DNA from: an uncultured Bacteroidota bacterium | GTDB taxonomy: Bacteria; Bacteroidota; Bacteroidia; Flavobacteriales; Flavobacteriaceae | Reading direction: 5' to 3' | NCBI GenBank assembly: GCA_903839195.1 | Contig: CAIMBK010000111.1 | Location: forward strand, 1-60,318 | Length of the DNA: 60,318 bases | In this document: positions 9,524 through 17,425 of the stretch, piece after piece | Position numbering within the stretch: position 1 is the first letter of the stretch | Layout of the letters: the number at the start of each line of letters is the position of its first letter | Notes under the pieces: generated by a model | Told to the model about the DNA's origin: nothing | The model's database searches: none | What the model saw: only the letters and a program-made list of their open reading frames with translations | Made by a program: the position numbers and the translations under genes

Positions 9524-11299
9524 ATGAAAATATTTAGAAGCTTTTTCTCGCTTTATGTTGTTTTTTTTTGGTTTCAATCAACACAATATAGTTTTGCCCA
9601 ACAAAAAACCTATTGTAATCCGATAAACATTGATTACGGTTATTGCCCCATTCCAGATTTTGTAAAACAAGGAAAACACCGAACCACCGCCGACCCGGTT
9701 ATTACATTTTTTATGGGCGAATATTATTTATTTTCAACTAATCAATGGGGTTATTGGCACAGCAAAAACATGCTCAATTGGAATTTCATCTCAAGAAAAT
9801 TCCTCCGTCCAGAACATAAAGTTTTTGACGAATTATGCGCCCCATCTCTTTCATTTGTAAACGATACGCTGCTTGTTGTGGGTTCAACGCAAGGAAAAGA
9901 ATTCCCTATTTGGATGAGTACCAATCCTTTAAAAGACGATTGGAAAGAACTCGTTCACAAATCAGAAGCGGGTGCCTGGGATCCACAAATTTTTTGGGAC
10001 AAAGAAAAAGATGAAGTATACGAGTATTATGGTTCTAGTAATTTATACCCAATTTATGGCGTAAAACTCAACAGAAAAACGTTTCAACCGGAAGGCGAAC
10101 TATTTTCGCTTTTGGCTTTAAATGATGACGAACATGGCTGGGAACGTTTTGGTGAAAACAATGATAATACTTTTTTACAGCCCTTTACAGAAGGGGCTTT
10201 TATGACTAAATACAATAATAAATATTATCTACAATATGGAGCGCCTGGAACTGAATTTAGCGGTTATGCCGATGGAGTTTATGTAGGCGAAAATCCTTTA
10301 GGGCCATTTAAATATCAATCACACAATCCCTTTTCATATAAACCTGGAGGTTTTGCAAGAGGCGCGGGTCATGGATCCACGTTTCAGGATGCCAATCAAA
10401 ATTATTGGCACATTTCTACCATTGGAATTTGTACCAAAAATAATTTTGAAAGACGTTTAGGAATTTGGCCTGCTGGATTTGACGCCGAAGGTATTTTGTA
10501 TTCCAACACGGCTTATGGTGACTATCCCACGTTTTTGCCTTCCGAAAATAAAAATCATTTGAACGCTAATTTTTCGGGCTGGATGTTGCTAAATTATAAC
10601 AAAACCGTTCAGGTTTCCTCTACATTGGGTGGCTTTCAACCTAATTTCGCAGTTGATGAAGACATAAAAACCTATTGGAGTTCACAATCGGCAAATATGG
10701 GCGAATTTTTGATATCGGATTTGGGCGAAAAAAGTACCATTAATGCCATTCAGATCAATTTTGCCGATCAAGATGTTGAATTTATGGGAAAACCTGATAA
10801 TTCGAAAGGTCATCAATATATTATTTATGCGTCTTTAGATGGTATAAAATGGAACGTCGCGGTAAATAAAAGCAAAAACACACTCGATGTGCCGCACGAT
10901 TACATTGAACTTGAAATGCCAATCATTGCCCGCTTTTTAAAATTGGAAAACATTCAAATGCCAACAGGAAAGTTTGCAATTAGTGGTTTTCGTGTTTTTG
11001 GAAAGGGTAATGGAATCGTTCCAAATATGGTTCAGAATTTTGTAGCGTTGCGTTCAGCACCAAAAATCAAGGGCGAACGACGTAATGTTTGGTTTAAATG
11101 GCAACAAGAAGCAAATGCAGATGGATATGTTATTTATTTTGGCAAAGATCCCAACAAGCTTTATGGGTCAATAATGGTGTATCAAAAAAATGAATATTAT
11201 TTTAATGGTCTCGATAAATCGGAAACTTATTATTTTCAAATTGAGGCATTTAATAGTAACGGGATTGGTCCAAAATCAGAAATTAGAAAATCAGAATAA
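9524..11299 (+). CDS. GH43-family glycosidase with F5/8 type C and fibronectin III modules
   Basis: This 591-residue exported protein has a signal peptide ending near residue 25 (SFA-Q). The first ~340 residues look like a five-bladed GH43 propeller: the catalytic base candidate D57 in TTADPVI, the second aspartate D153 in GAWDPQIFW and the acid candidate E223 in FTEGAF. A discoidin-like F5/8C module follows at about 358-493 (WSSQ, LGEKSTINAIQINFAD, GFRVFG), then an Fn3-like module at about 505-591. GH43 enzymes usually remove alpha-L-arabinofuranosyl, beta-xylosyl or related residues, so the target glycan may be decorated, or this enzyme has a different specificity. It sits after a terminator and ends before another, so it may be transcribed on its own. 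Confidence 0.82.
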   Translation: MKIFRSFFSLYVVFFWFQSTQYSFAQQKTYCNPINIDYGYCPIPDFVKQGKHRTTADPVITFFMGEYYLFSTNQWGYWHSKNMLNWNFISRKFLRPEHKVFDELCAPSLSFVNDTLLVVGSTQGKEFPIWMSTNPLKDDWKELVHKSEAGAWDPQIFWDKEKDEVYEYYGSSNLYPIYGVKLNRKTFQPEGELFSLLALNDDEHGWERFGENNDNTFLQPFTEGAFMTKYNNKYYLQYGAPGTEFSGYADGVYVGENPLGPFKYQSHNPFSYKPGGFARGAGHGSTFQDANQNYWHISTIGICTKNNFERRLGIWPAGFDAEGILYSNTAYGDYPTFLPSENKNHLNANFSGWMLLNYNKTVQVSSTLGGFQPNFAVDEDIKTYWSSQSANMGEFLISDLGEKSTINAIQINFADQDVEFMGKPDNSKGHQYIIYASLDGIKWNVAVNKSKNTLDVPHDYIELEMPIIARFLKLENIQMPTGKFAISGFRVFGKGNGIVPNMVQNFVALRSAPKIKGERRNVWFKWQQEANADGYVIYFGKDPNKLYGSIMVYQKNEYYFNGLDKSETYYFQIEAFNSNGIGPKSEIRKSE

Positions 11300-11410
11300 T
11301 TTTTTTAGTTATATTTTGACAATGGTTTATAATAGTGTATTATCTGCATCTGATGTAATGACCAACTTCAATGCGCAAAAATCTAGATTTGGCTATTAGA
11401 TTAAAAACAA

Positions 11411-11444
11411 AAAAAAACTCCTTAATTTCTTAAGGAGTTTTTTT
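11411..11444. terminator. Bidirectional terminator between GH43 gene and tRNA-Val
   Basis: A perfect stem pairs 11411-11425 with 11430-11444 around a 4-base loop, with an A run on one side and a T run on the other, so it can stop transcription from both the plus-strand GH43 gene and the minus-strand tRNA. Confidence 0.88.
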
Positions 11445-11445
11445 G

Positions 11446-11520
11446 TGGGCGATGAGGGGTTCGAACCCCCGACCCCCTCGGTGTAAACGAGGTGCTCTGA
11501 ACCAGCTGAGCTAATCGCCC
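11446..11520 (-). tRNA. tRNA-Val (TAC anticodon)
   Basis: On the minus strand the acceptor stem GGGCGAT (11520-11514) pairs with ATCGCCC (11453-11447), discriminator A at 11446. TAGCTCAG follows the acceptor, the anticodon loop reads TTTACAC with anticodon TAC, and the T loop is TTCGAAC. CCA is not encoded. Confidence 0.95.
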
Positions 11521-11532
11521 TGAATGCGAGTG

Positions 11533-11563
11533 CAAATATAGACTACTTTTTTATATATACAAA
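11533..11563 (-). promoter_or_regulatory. Promoter of tRNA-Val
   Basis: On the minus strand TTTG (11563-11560), a 19-base spacer and TATATTTG (11540-11533) match the Bacteroidota housekeeping consensus exactly. The tRNA begins 12 bases downstream. The -7 box continues as TTTGCA, as at rpsL. Confidence 0.78.
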
Positions 11564-11579
11564 CATTATTTGAAAAAAA

Positions 11580-12800
11580 TCATAATATTTCAGCAACCAC
11601 AAATGTACTTCCCCCAATATAGATAAAGTCATCAACATTCGCAACTTCCTGAGCTTTTCGGTAAGCTGCTGTTACAGAATTAAATACCGAGCCTTTCAAA
11701 TTATATTTTGCTGCCTTTTGTTGCAATTGAATAACATCTAATCCGCGCGAAATGGCAGGCATACAAAAATAATAGTGCGCTTCTATTGGAAACAAAGGCA
11801 ATAAATCATCCAAATTTTTATCATTTACAAATCCCAAAACAATATGAAGCGATTCGTATATTTCGTTTTTCACTTGTTGTAACACGATTTCTAATCCATG
11901 AGCATTATGCGCCGTATCACAAATTGTTTTCGGAGACGCGCAAATTTCTTGCCACCTTCCCTGAAGTCCCGTATTTTTAATGACGTTCTGAAATCCTTTC
12001 TTAATCCTTTCTTTAGTAATAATTACTTCGCCCAATGCATCCAAAACCGTCAAGGTTTGAACCACTGTTTTTTTATTTTTTTCTTGATAATTTCCTAATA
12101 ATACCGATGGATATGTTGCTGAAATTAAATCGGAAGCAAAGTAAATTTCTGAATTTTTTTCTTTTGCAATCGATGAAAAAAGTGGTTTTGTTTCCGAGGT
12201 GTATTCCCCAATTACAACTGGAATTTTGGGTTTAATAATGCCGCCTTTTTCTGCCGCAATTTTAGCAATTGTGTTTCCTAAAAATGCCGTATGATCAATT
12301 CCAATATTTGTAATCACAGAAATAATAGGCAAAATAATATTTGTAGCATCCAATCTTCCTCCCAAACCAACTTCGATAATGGCAATATCAATTTTTTCTT
12401 TGGCAAAATAATCAAAAGCCAATCCAACAGTCATTTCAAAAAAACTCAAATCAGTATTTTCGAAAAAAGTTTGGTGTTGGTTCACAAATTCACAAACAAA
12501 GGCTTCAGAAATTTCTTCGCCATTGATTTTTATGCGTTCTCTGAAATCTTTTAAATGGGGTGAAGTATATAGGCCAACTTTGTATCCCGCCTCTTGTAAA
12601 ACAGATGCTAGTAGGTGAGAAGTCGACCCTTTTCCATTGGTGCCTGCAACATGAATGCAGCGTAAGTTTTTTTCGGGATTTCCGAGATATTCGCAGAGTT
12701 TTAAAGTGTTGGATAAATCTGCTTTATAGGCAGAAGCCCCTTGAAGTTGATACACAGGAAGTCGCCCGAACATCCAATTGACTGTTTCTTGATAGTTCAT
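11580..12800 (-). CDS. folC: Folylpolyglutamate synthase / dihydrofolate synthase
   Basis: This 406-residue Mur-ligase-family enzyme adds L-glutamate to dihydropteroate or folates using ATP in the cytoplasm. The ATP loop HVAGTNGKGSTSH is at about 50-62, and the family blocks LYTSPHLKDFRERIKING and VGLGGRLDATN follow, with IGIDHTAFLGNT further on. Length is normal for FolC. The start codon is ATG, 10 bases after the stop of the TonB-like gene, so the two are probably co-transcribed. No terminator is visible between its stop and the tRNA-Val region. Confidence 0.93.
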   Translation of the reverse strand: MNYQETVNWMFGRLPVYQLQGASAYKADLSNTLKLCEYLGNPEKNLRCIHVAGTNGKGSTSHLLASVLQEAGYKVGLYTSPHLKDFRERIKINGEEISEAFVCEFVNQHQTFFENTDLSFFEMTVGLAFDYFAKEKIDIAIIEVGLGGRLDATNIILPIISVITNIGIDHTAFLGNTIAKIAAEKGGIIKPKIPVVIGEYTSETKPLFSSIAKEKNSEIYFASDLISATYPSVLLGNYQEKNKKTVVQTLTVLDALGEVIITKERIKKGFQNVIKNTGLQGRWQEICASPKTICDTAHNAHGLEIVLQQVKNEIYESLHIVLGFVNDKNLDDLLPLFPIEAHYYFCMPAISRGLDVIQLQQKAAKYNLKGSVFNSVTAAYRKAQEVANVDDFIYIGGSTFVVAEIL

Positions 12801-12810
12801 GGTGTGAAAA

Positions 12811-13692
12811 TTATTTCAACTTGAAACTATAAATTATTTTTCCAACTTGCTTTTCTGGTGCATCAGAATCGGATTGCCATTTAGTATTCATAGCTGCGAT
12901 TTTTGCTTGATCCAGTAAACATTTTGCTGCATTGGTTGTGCCTCTAACTCCCGGATTTGCGCTAATAACTCGTCCCGATTGATCAACCGCTATTTGAACA
13001 ACGACAATGCCTTGTTCTTCACATAAATAATTGGGTTGTGGTTTGTTTATTGCTTTTCGGTTTCCTAATTGGTAATTGCCATTTCCGTTTCCAGTGCCAC
13101 TTCCAGAACCTGTTCCGTAGCCGCTGCCGCTCCCTAATCCTTGTCCAGAACCATTTCCACCGCCACTCCCAGTTCCTGTTCCACCGCCGCCAGTATATCC
13201 TGTGGCATTGGTATCGCCATTTGATTTTCCTTTGTTTCCAGCAGTTTTGTCATTTCCATCGCCTGAATTACTTTTTCCGTTTAATAAATTAGACAAAGCA
13301 TCTGTGGTCGATTTCGATGGTTTTGGAACCGTTTTTACTACTTCTTTTACCACCTCTTTTACAATTGGTTTTTCGATAGTTTTTTTAACTTCGGCAATTG
13401 CGGGCGCCTCTTCATTTTCCGAAACTAGAATTTCTTTTTCTACTTTGGTTTCGGCTACTACTTCTTTTGGAGCTGCAGTAACGATTTCCTTCGATTCAAA
13501 ATTATCACCCGAACCCAAATCACTATTTCCAAAATTAACAGCAATTTCGCCACCGCCGCCACCTCCTTCTAAAACAGGAAGCGCTATTTGGTTGGATGTG
13601 GTTAGAAAATAAAGCGCTAAAAAAAGCAGCAAAAATCCAATTGCTGTAATTAAAAACGATTTTTTTTCTTCTTCAGTTTCTAATATTCTCAT
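12811..13692 (-). CDS. TonB-like energy transducer with glycine-rich linker
   Basis: This 293-residue inner-membrane-anchored protein probably passes proton-motive energy to TonB-dependent receptors such as the SusC-like proteins here. It has one N-terminal membrane segment (residues 13-32), a Lys/Val/Pro/Glu-rich stretch at about 75-127, a striking Gly/Ser/Asn/Thr-rich linker at about 155-208, and a C-terminal TonB-type domain at about 215-293 (GIVVVQIAVDQSGRV). The linker is glycine-rich rather than the usual proline-rich TonB linker. No exbB or exbD gene is adjacent, although TonB genes often travel with them. A perfect 19-base inverted repeat precedes the gene. A TolA-like or non-TonB envelope role is possible. 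Confidence 0.8.
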   Translation of the reverse strand: MRILETEEEKKSFLITAIGFLLLFLALYFLTTSNQIALPVLEGGGGGGEIAVNFGNSDLGSGDNFESKEIVTAAPKEVVAETKVEKEILVSENEEAPAIAEVKKTIEKPIVKEVVKEVVKTVPKPSKSTTDALSNLLNGKSNSGDGNDKTAGNKGKSNGDTNATGYTGGGGTGTGSGGGNGSGQGLGSGSGYGTGSGSGTGNGNGNYQLGNRKAINKPQPNYLCEEQGIVVVQIAVDQSGRVISANPGVRGTTNAAKCLLDQAKIAAMNTKWQSDSDAPEKQVGKIIYSFKLK

Positions 13693-13719
13693 CGTATAAA
13701 AAACTATTTTACAATAACG

Positions 13720-13738
13720 AATTTAATCAGATTAAATT
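13720..13738. promoter_or_regulatory. Perfect 19-bp dyad upstream of the TonB-like gene
   Basis: AATTTAATC at 13720-13728 and GATTAAATT at 13730-13738 are exact reverse complements around one base. The site lies 27 bases before the TonB-like start codon in the 69-base gap after the dehydrogenase gene. It could be an operator. There is no T tract, so it is unlikely to be a terminator. Confidence 0.45.
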
Positions 13739-13761
13739 GTTTTTGCCAGTGTTTCTAATAT

Positions 13762-14988
13762 TTATACTAATTGTTTTAAGGCAATTTCAAAGGCTGTTGC
13801 GCTTATGTTTGTTTTTGATGAACTAATGGAATGTGCTTTTTCAATCGCTTTTCGGATGGTTTCCGAGGTGTCTTGAAATATAGATTCGTCCGTCATTTGA
13901 ACTTTCTTTTCCATAAAATAAGCAAAAACTCGCGCCATTCCACAATTGGAAATAAAGTCGGGAATCAAACTAATTTTTTGATCTACATTTTCCATAATTG
14001 GTCCAAAGAAAATAGCGGAATCGGCAAAAGGAACATTCGCTCCACAAGAAATCACTTCCAATCCGGAAGCAATTAATTGATCGATTTGATCTTGTTTGAC
14101 CAAACGAGAGGCCGCACAAGGCGTGAAAATTTCAGCGCCAATGGACCAAATTTTTGCATTTATTTCGTCAAACGGAATCATAGTGTCAGCTACTAATTTA
14201 TTTCCATCTTTATTCAAAAACAAAGTTCTTATTTCTTCAAATGTAAAGCCATTTTCATTGATAATTCCACCGTCTCGATCAATAATTCCAACAATTTTAA
14301 CGCCCATTTCTGCCAAATAAAAAGCAGCGGCAGAACCAACATTTCCAAATCCTTGCACAATGGCTTTTTTTCCTTTTACATCGCCTCCATAAATGGCATA
14401 ATAATGACGTGCCGCTTCGGCAACGCCATAACCAGTAATCATATCGGCAACAGTATATTTTCTAGAAACATCGGGCGAAAAACGCGGATTTTCAATCACC
14501 TTAACAACGCCTTGACGCAATTGCCCAATCCGATTGATTTTGTCGGCTTCAGTAGGTTTGAAATGCCCATTAAAAACACCCTCTTGCGGATGCCAAACCC
14601 CACATTCTTCCGTCATTGGAATTACTTCATGAATTTCATCCACATTCAAATCGCCGCCAGTACCATAATAACTTTTCAATAACGGGGAAACGGCTTTATA
14701 CCAACGTTGTAAAACGCCTTTTTTTCTAGGATCATTCGGGTCAAAATTGATTCCCGATTTTGCGCCACCAATTGCTGGTCCAGAAACCGAAAATTTAACT
14801 TCCATCGTTTTTGCCAATGACAAAACTTCATTCATGTCCAAACCTTTTCGCATTCGCGTTCCGCCACCAGCCGCACCGCCACGAAGGGAATTGATTACGG
14901 TCCAGCCCTCGGCTTCGGTTTCGCTGTCTTTCCAATTGAAAATGATTTCTGGTTTTTTATTCTCGAATTTCTCTAATAATTCTTTCAT
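13762..14988 (-). CDS. Glu/Leu/Phe/Val dehydrogenase family protein
   Basis: This 408-residue cytoplasmic enzyme catalyses reversible NAD(P)-dependent oxidative deamination of an amino acid to its 2-oxo acid. The catalytic lysine candidate is K77 in GGAKSGI and the catalytic aspartate D113 in GTGGDLN. The nucleotide-binding Rossmann loop GFGNVGS is near 218-224, followed by an acidic IIDRDGG. The N-terminal block RGGAAGGGTRMRKGL resembles the leucine/phenylalanine dehydrogenase branch more than classic glutamate dehydrogenase. Substrate preference cannot be settled from sequence. It lies 39 bases downstream of anmK on the same strand but has its own -7 element. Confidence 0.9.
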   Translation of the reverse strand: MKELLEKFENKKPEIIFNWKDSETEAEGWTVINSLRGGAAGGGTRMRKGLDMNEVLSLAKTMEVKFSVSGPAIGGAKSGINFDPNDPRKKGVLQRWYKAVSPLLKSYYGTGGDLNVDEIHEVIPMTEECGVWHPQEGVFNGHFKPTEADKINRIGQLRQGVVKVIENPRFSPDVSRKYTVADMITGYGVAEAARHYYAIYGGDVKGKKAIVQGFGNVGSAAAFYLAEMGVKIVGIIDRDGGIINENGFTFEEIRTLFLNKDGNKLVADTMIPFDEINAKIWSIGAEIFTPCAASRLVKQDQIDQLIASGLEVISCGANVPFADSAIFFGPIMENVDQKISLIPDFISNCGMARVFAYFMEKKVQMTDESIFQDTSETIRKAIEKAHSISSSKTNISATAFEIALKQLV

Positions 14989-15013
14989 TTTTGTCTAATG
15001 GTTTTATCCTTTG

Positions 15014-15021
15014 CAAAGGTA
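15014..15021 (-). promoter_or_regulatory. Candidate -7 element for the amino-acid dehydrogenase
   Basis: TACCTTTG on the minus strand (15021-15014) matches TAnnTTTG and continues as TTTGCA, 25 bases before the start codon. A TTG lies upstream but with a spacing of only 13 bases. Confidence 0.45.
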
Positions 15022-15027
15022 CTTTTT

Positions 15028-16110
15028 TTAGTCGCAATTCGCGCTATTCTTATAAATATATCCTGAACTATGGTCTTTTTGTGCCCCAGTTACGCTACTT
15101 AAAACGTTATTTTCGCCCCGAAGTTTTAAAACACCAAGCAATCCGAAAAGCAACGCTTCTTTGAATTCTATAATTTTTTTGGAAGGAATAATAATGGTCA
15201 TTTCTGGCAAATGAAATCGAATTCGTTCTATCACAAAATCGTTATAAGCGCCACCACCCGTAATTAATAAAGTGCCACTTTTATTTGGCAAAGCCAATCC
15301 AATTTGTACCGCAATATGTTCTGAAAAAGTGCGCAATTTATCCTGTGTCGGAATCATATAACTTTCTATTAATGGCAAAATGGTTTCCTTTACAAACTCA
15401 AATCCTAATGATTTTGGAAAACTATTTTTATAAAAATCCAAGTTATTTAATTCGATTAATAATGCTGTATTGCAACTTCCTGTTTTTGAAATCTGCCCTT
15501 TATCGTCATAATTTAAACCCAATTGATTGGCATAATAATTTAAAACGGTGTTCACAGGCGAAATGTCAAATGCGATTCTTTTTTCTTCAAATTCAAATGA
15601 AATATTCGAAAAACCGCCTAAATTTAAGCAATAATCATATTCCGAAAACAAGATTTTATCGCCAATTGGCACCAATGGCGCACCTTGTCCGCCCAAAGCA
15701 ACATCTTGAACACGAAAATCACAAACAACATTTTGACCACAATACGAAGCGATTTCTGGAAGATTTCCAATTTGTAAAGTAATTCCTTTTTTTGGTTGGT
15801 GTAAAATAGTGTGTCCGTGCGAACAAACCGCATCTAGATTTTTTATTTGATATTTTGAAATAAAATCGGTGATAGTATTTCCTAATAATTGGGTGTATTT
15901 TTTATTTAATTCGACTAATTCGACTGAAGAAAAAGCAACGGCGTTTTTTAATTTTAAAATCCAATCCTCTGAATAAGAAATGGTTTCGCTTTCTAAAATC
16001 TCAAATTTCCATGAATTGTCCTGATTTATAAAAACCAAATGCGCCAAATCGATTCCGTCAAGGGAAGTTCCTGACATGACTCCGATTACATTATAATTTT
16101 CTTTTTTCAT
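15028..16110 (-). CDS. anmK: Anhydro-N-acetylmuramic acid kinase
   Basis: This 360-residue cytoplasmic kinase opens and phosphorylates 1,6-anhydro-MurNAc from recycled murein to give MurNAc-6-phosphate. The N-terminal block VMSGTSLDGID (11-21) and SHGHTILHQP, LGGFSNIS and LLITGGGAYND are characteristic ASKHA-fold AnmK motifs. Length is normal. No murQ or etherase gene lies beside it in the window. It is divergent from the acyl-CoA dehydrogenase gene across 96 bases, and a candidate promoter ends only four bases before its ATG. Confidence 0.93.
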   Translation of the reverse strand: MKKENYNVIGVMSGTSLDGIDLAHLVFINQDNSWKFEILESETISYSEDWILKLKNAVAFSSVELVELNKKYTQLLGNTITDFISKYQIKNLDAVCSHGHTILHQPKKGITLQIGNLPEIASYCGQNVVCDFRVQDVALGGQGAPLVPIGDKILFSEYDYCLNLGGFSNISFEFEEKRIAFDISPVNTVLNYYANQLGLNYDDKGQISKTGSCNTALLIELNNLDFYKNSFPKSLGFEFVKETILPLIESYMIPTQDKLRTFSEHIAVQIGLALPNKSGTLLITGGGAYNDFVIERIRFHLPEMTIIIPSKKIIEFKEALLFGLLGVLKLRGENNVLSSVTGAQKDHSSGYIYKNSANCD

Positions 16111-16114
16111 CGCT

Positions 16115-16147
16115 CAAAATTACAAATCAAATTGATACAATTCACAA
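16115..16147 (-). promoter_or_regulatory. Candidate promoter of anmK (possible leaderless start)
   Basis: On the minus strand TTG (16147-16145), a 22-base spacer and TAATTTTG (16122-16115) fit the consensus. The -7 box ends four bases before the anmK ATG, so a start at the usual distance would leave almost no leader. It overlaps the divergent acyl-CoA dehydrogenase promoter. Confidence 0.3.
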
Positions 16148-16163
16148 TAATAAAGTATCTTTG
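16132..16163 (+). promoter_or_regulatory. Promoter of the acyl-CoA dehydrogenase gene
   Basis: TTG (16132-16134), a 21-base spacer and TATCTTTG (16156-16163) match the Bacteroidota consensus. The start codon follows 43 bases later. Confidence 0.65.
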
Positions 16164-16206
16164 ACTAGTTTTTTTAAACATATCATAACCATTACACTAT
16201 TTTAAT

Positions 16207-17346
16207 ATGGATTTCAATTTAACCGAAGAACATTTGATGATTCAACAAGCCGCAAAAGATTTTGCTCAAAACGAGTTGTTGCCTGGCGTTATTGAAAGAG
16301 ACGAACATTCTAAATTTCCAACCGATCAGGTCAAAATGATGGCCGATTTGGGTTTTATGGGAATGATGGTGGATCCAAAATATAACGGATCGGGTTTGGA
16401 CAGTATTTCCTATGTTTTGGCTTTGACCGAAATTGCAAAAGTTGATGCTTCTGCGGCAGTTATTATGTCGGTGAATAATTCTCTTGTTTGTGCCGGTTTG
16501 GAAAAATATTGCAACGAAGATCAAAAAATGAAATACCTTGTTCCATTGGCCAAAGGAGAGGTTATTGGCGCCTTTTGCTTGTCGGAACCAGAAGCAGGAA
16601 GCGATGCAACTTCTCAAAAAACTACGGCTATTGACAAAGGCGATTATTATTTATTAAATGGAACAAAAAATTGGATAACCAATGGTTCTTCTGCTTCAAC
16701 TTATATAGTTATTGCTCAAACAGACATAGAAAAAGGTCATAAAGGAATTAATGCTTTTATCGTTGAAAAAGGATGGGCTGGTTTTGAAATTGGACCCAAA
16801 GAAAAGAAAATGGGTATTCGCGGAAGTGATACGCATTCGTTAATGTTTACCGATGTAAAAATCCCTAAAGAAAACCGAATTGGCGCTGATGGTTTTGGTT
16901 TTAATTTTGCTATGGCGGTATTAAATGGTGGCCGAATCGGAATTGCTTCTCAAGCTTTAGGAATTGCAACTGGCGCTTATGAATTGGCTTTGGACTATTC
17001 GCAACAACGAAAAGCATTTGGAAAAGAAATCTTCAAACACCAAGCAATTGCATTCAAATTAGTCGATATGGCAACAAGTATTATGGCCGCCAAGTTGCTT
17101 ATTTTTAAAGCCGCTTCCGAAAAAGATGAAGGCAAAGACATTTCTCAAAGTGGCGCAATGGCAAAATTGTATGCTTCGCAAGTTGCCATGGACACCACAA
17201 TTGAGGCCGTTCAAATTCACGGTGGAAATGGTTATGTAGCCGAATATCACGTGGAACGAATGATGCGCGACGCCAAAATTACTCAGATTTACGAAGGAAC
17301 TTCCGAAATTCAACGAATTGTTATTTCGAGAACATTAGTGTCCTAA
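16207..17346 (+). CDS. Acyl-CoA dehydrogenase
   Basis: This 379-residue FAD enzyme introduces the trans-2,3 double bond into acyl-CoA in beta-oxidation or branched-chain amino-acid breakdown. The FAD/substrate block AFCLSEPEAGSDA is near 120, KNWITNGS follows, and the catalytic base candidate is E363 in YEGTSEIQR near the C-terminus, the position used by short-chain and butyryl-CoA dehydrogenases. Length matches the short/medium-chain class. It has its own promoter and a strong terminator, so it is probably monocistronic. The electron-transfer flavoprotein genes are not in the window. Confidence 0.94.
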   Translation: MDFNLTEEHLMIQQAAKDFAQNELLPGVIERDEHSKFPTDQVKMMADLGFMGMMVDPKYNGSGLDSISYVLALTEIAKVDASAAVIMSVNNSLVCAGLEKYCNEDQKMKYLVPLAKGEVIGAFCLSEPEAGSDATSQKTTAIDKGDYYLLNGTKNWITNGSSASTYIVIAQTDIEKGHKGINAFIVEKGWAGFEIGPKEKKMGIRGSDTHSLMFTDVKIPKENRIGADGFGFNFAMAVLNGGRIGIASQALGIATGAYELALDYSQQRKAFGKEIFKHQAIAFKLVDMATSIMAAKLLIFKAASEKDEGKDISQSGAMAKLYASQVAMDTTIEAVQIHGGNGYVAEYHVERMMRDAKITQIYEGTSEIQRIVISRTLVS

Positions 17347-17370
17347 TTAAAAAAATATAGATATTGTTTC

Positions 17371-17399
17371 AAAAGTCCGAACTCGCTTCGGACTTTTTT
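17371..17399 (+). terminator. Intrinsic terminator after the acyl-CoA dehydrogenase gene
   Basis: AAAAGTCCGAA (17371-17381) pairs perfectly with TTCGGACTTTT (17387-17397) around a 5-base loop, continuing into T. Confidence 0.9.
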
Positions 17400-17425
17400 G
17401 TATTTTAGCTTTCGAAAATTGAACT

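Noticed and set aside
11322..11399. A 25-codon ATG frame between the GH43 stop and the terminator
   Set aside because: It is short, has no consensus promoter and no recognisable features, and lies in a frame that also continues as an antisense-like opening through the GH43 end. There is no positive evidence for translation.
16..11520. Integration duplication (att sites) at the two tRNA genes
   Set aside because: No second copy of either tRNA 3' end was found in the interval and no integrase gene is present.
13202..13612. A 136-codon plus-strand frame opposite the TonB-like gene
   Set aside because: It mirrors the biased Gly/Ser/Lys/Val codons of the real gene, has low-complexity Ser/Thr/Phe composition and no signal or domain. 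It is a compositional shadow.
15285..15782. A 165-codon plus-strand frame opposite anmK
   Set aside because: AnmK motifs are intact on the minus strand, and the plus-strand product has no recognisable domain.
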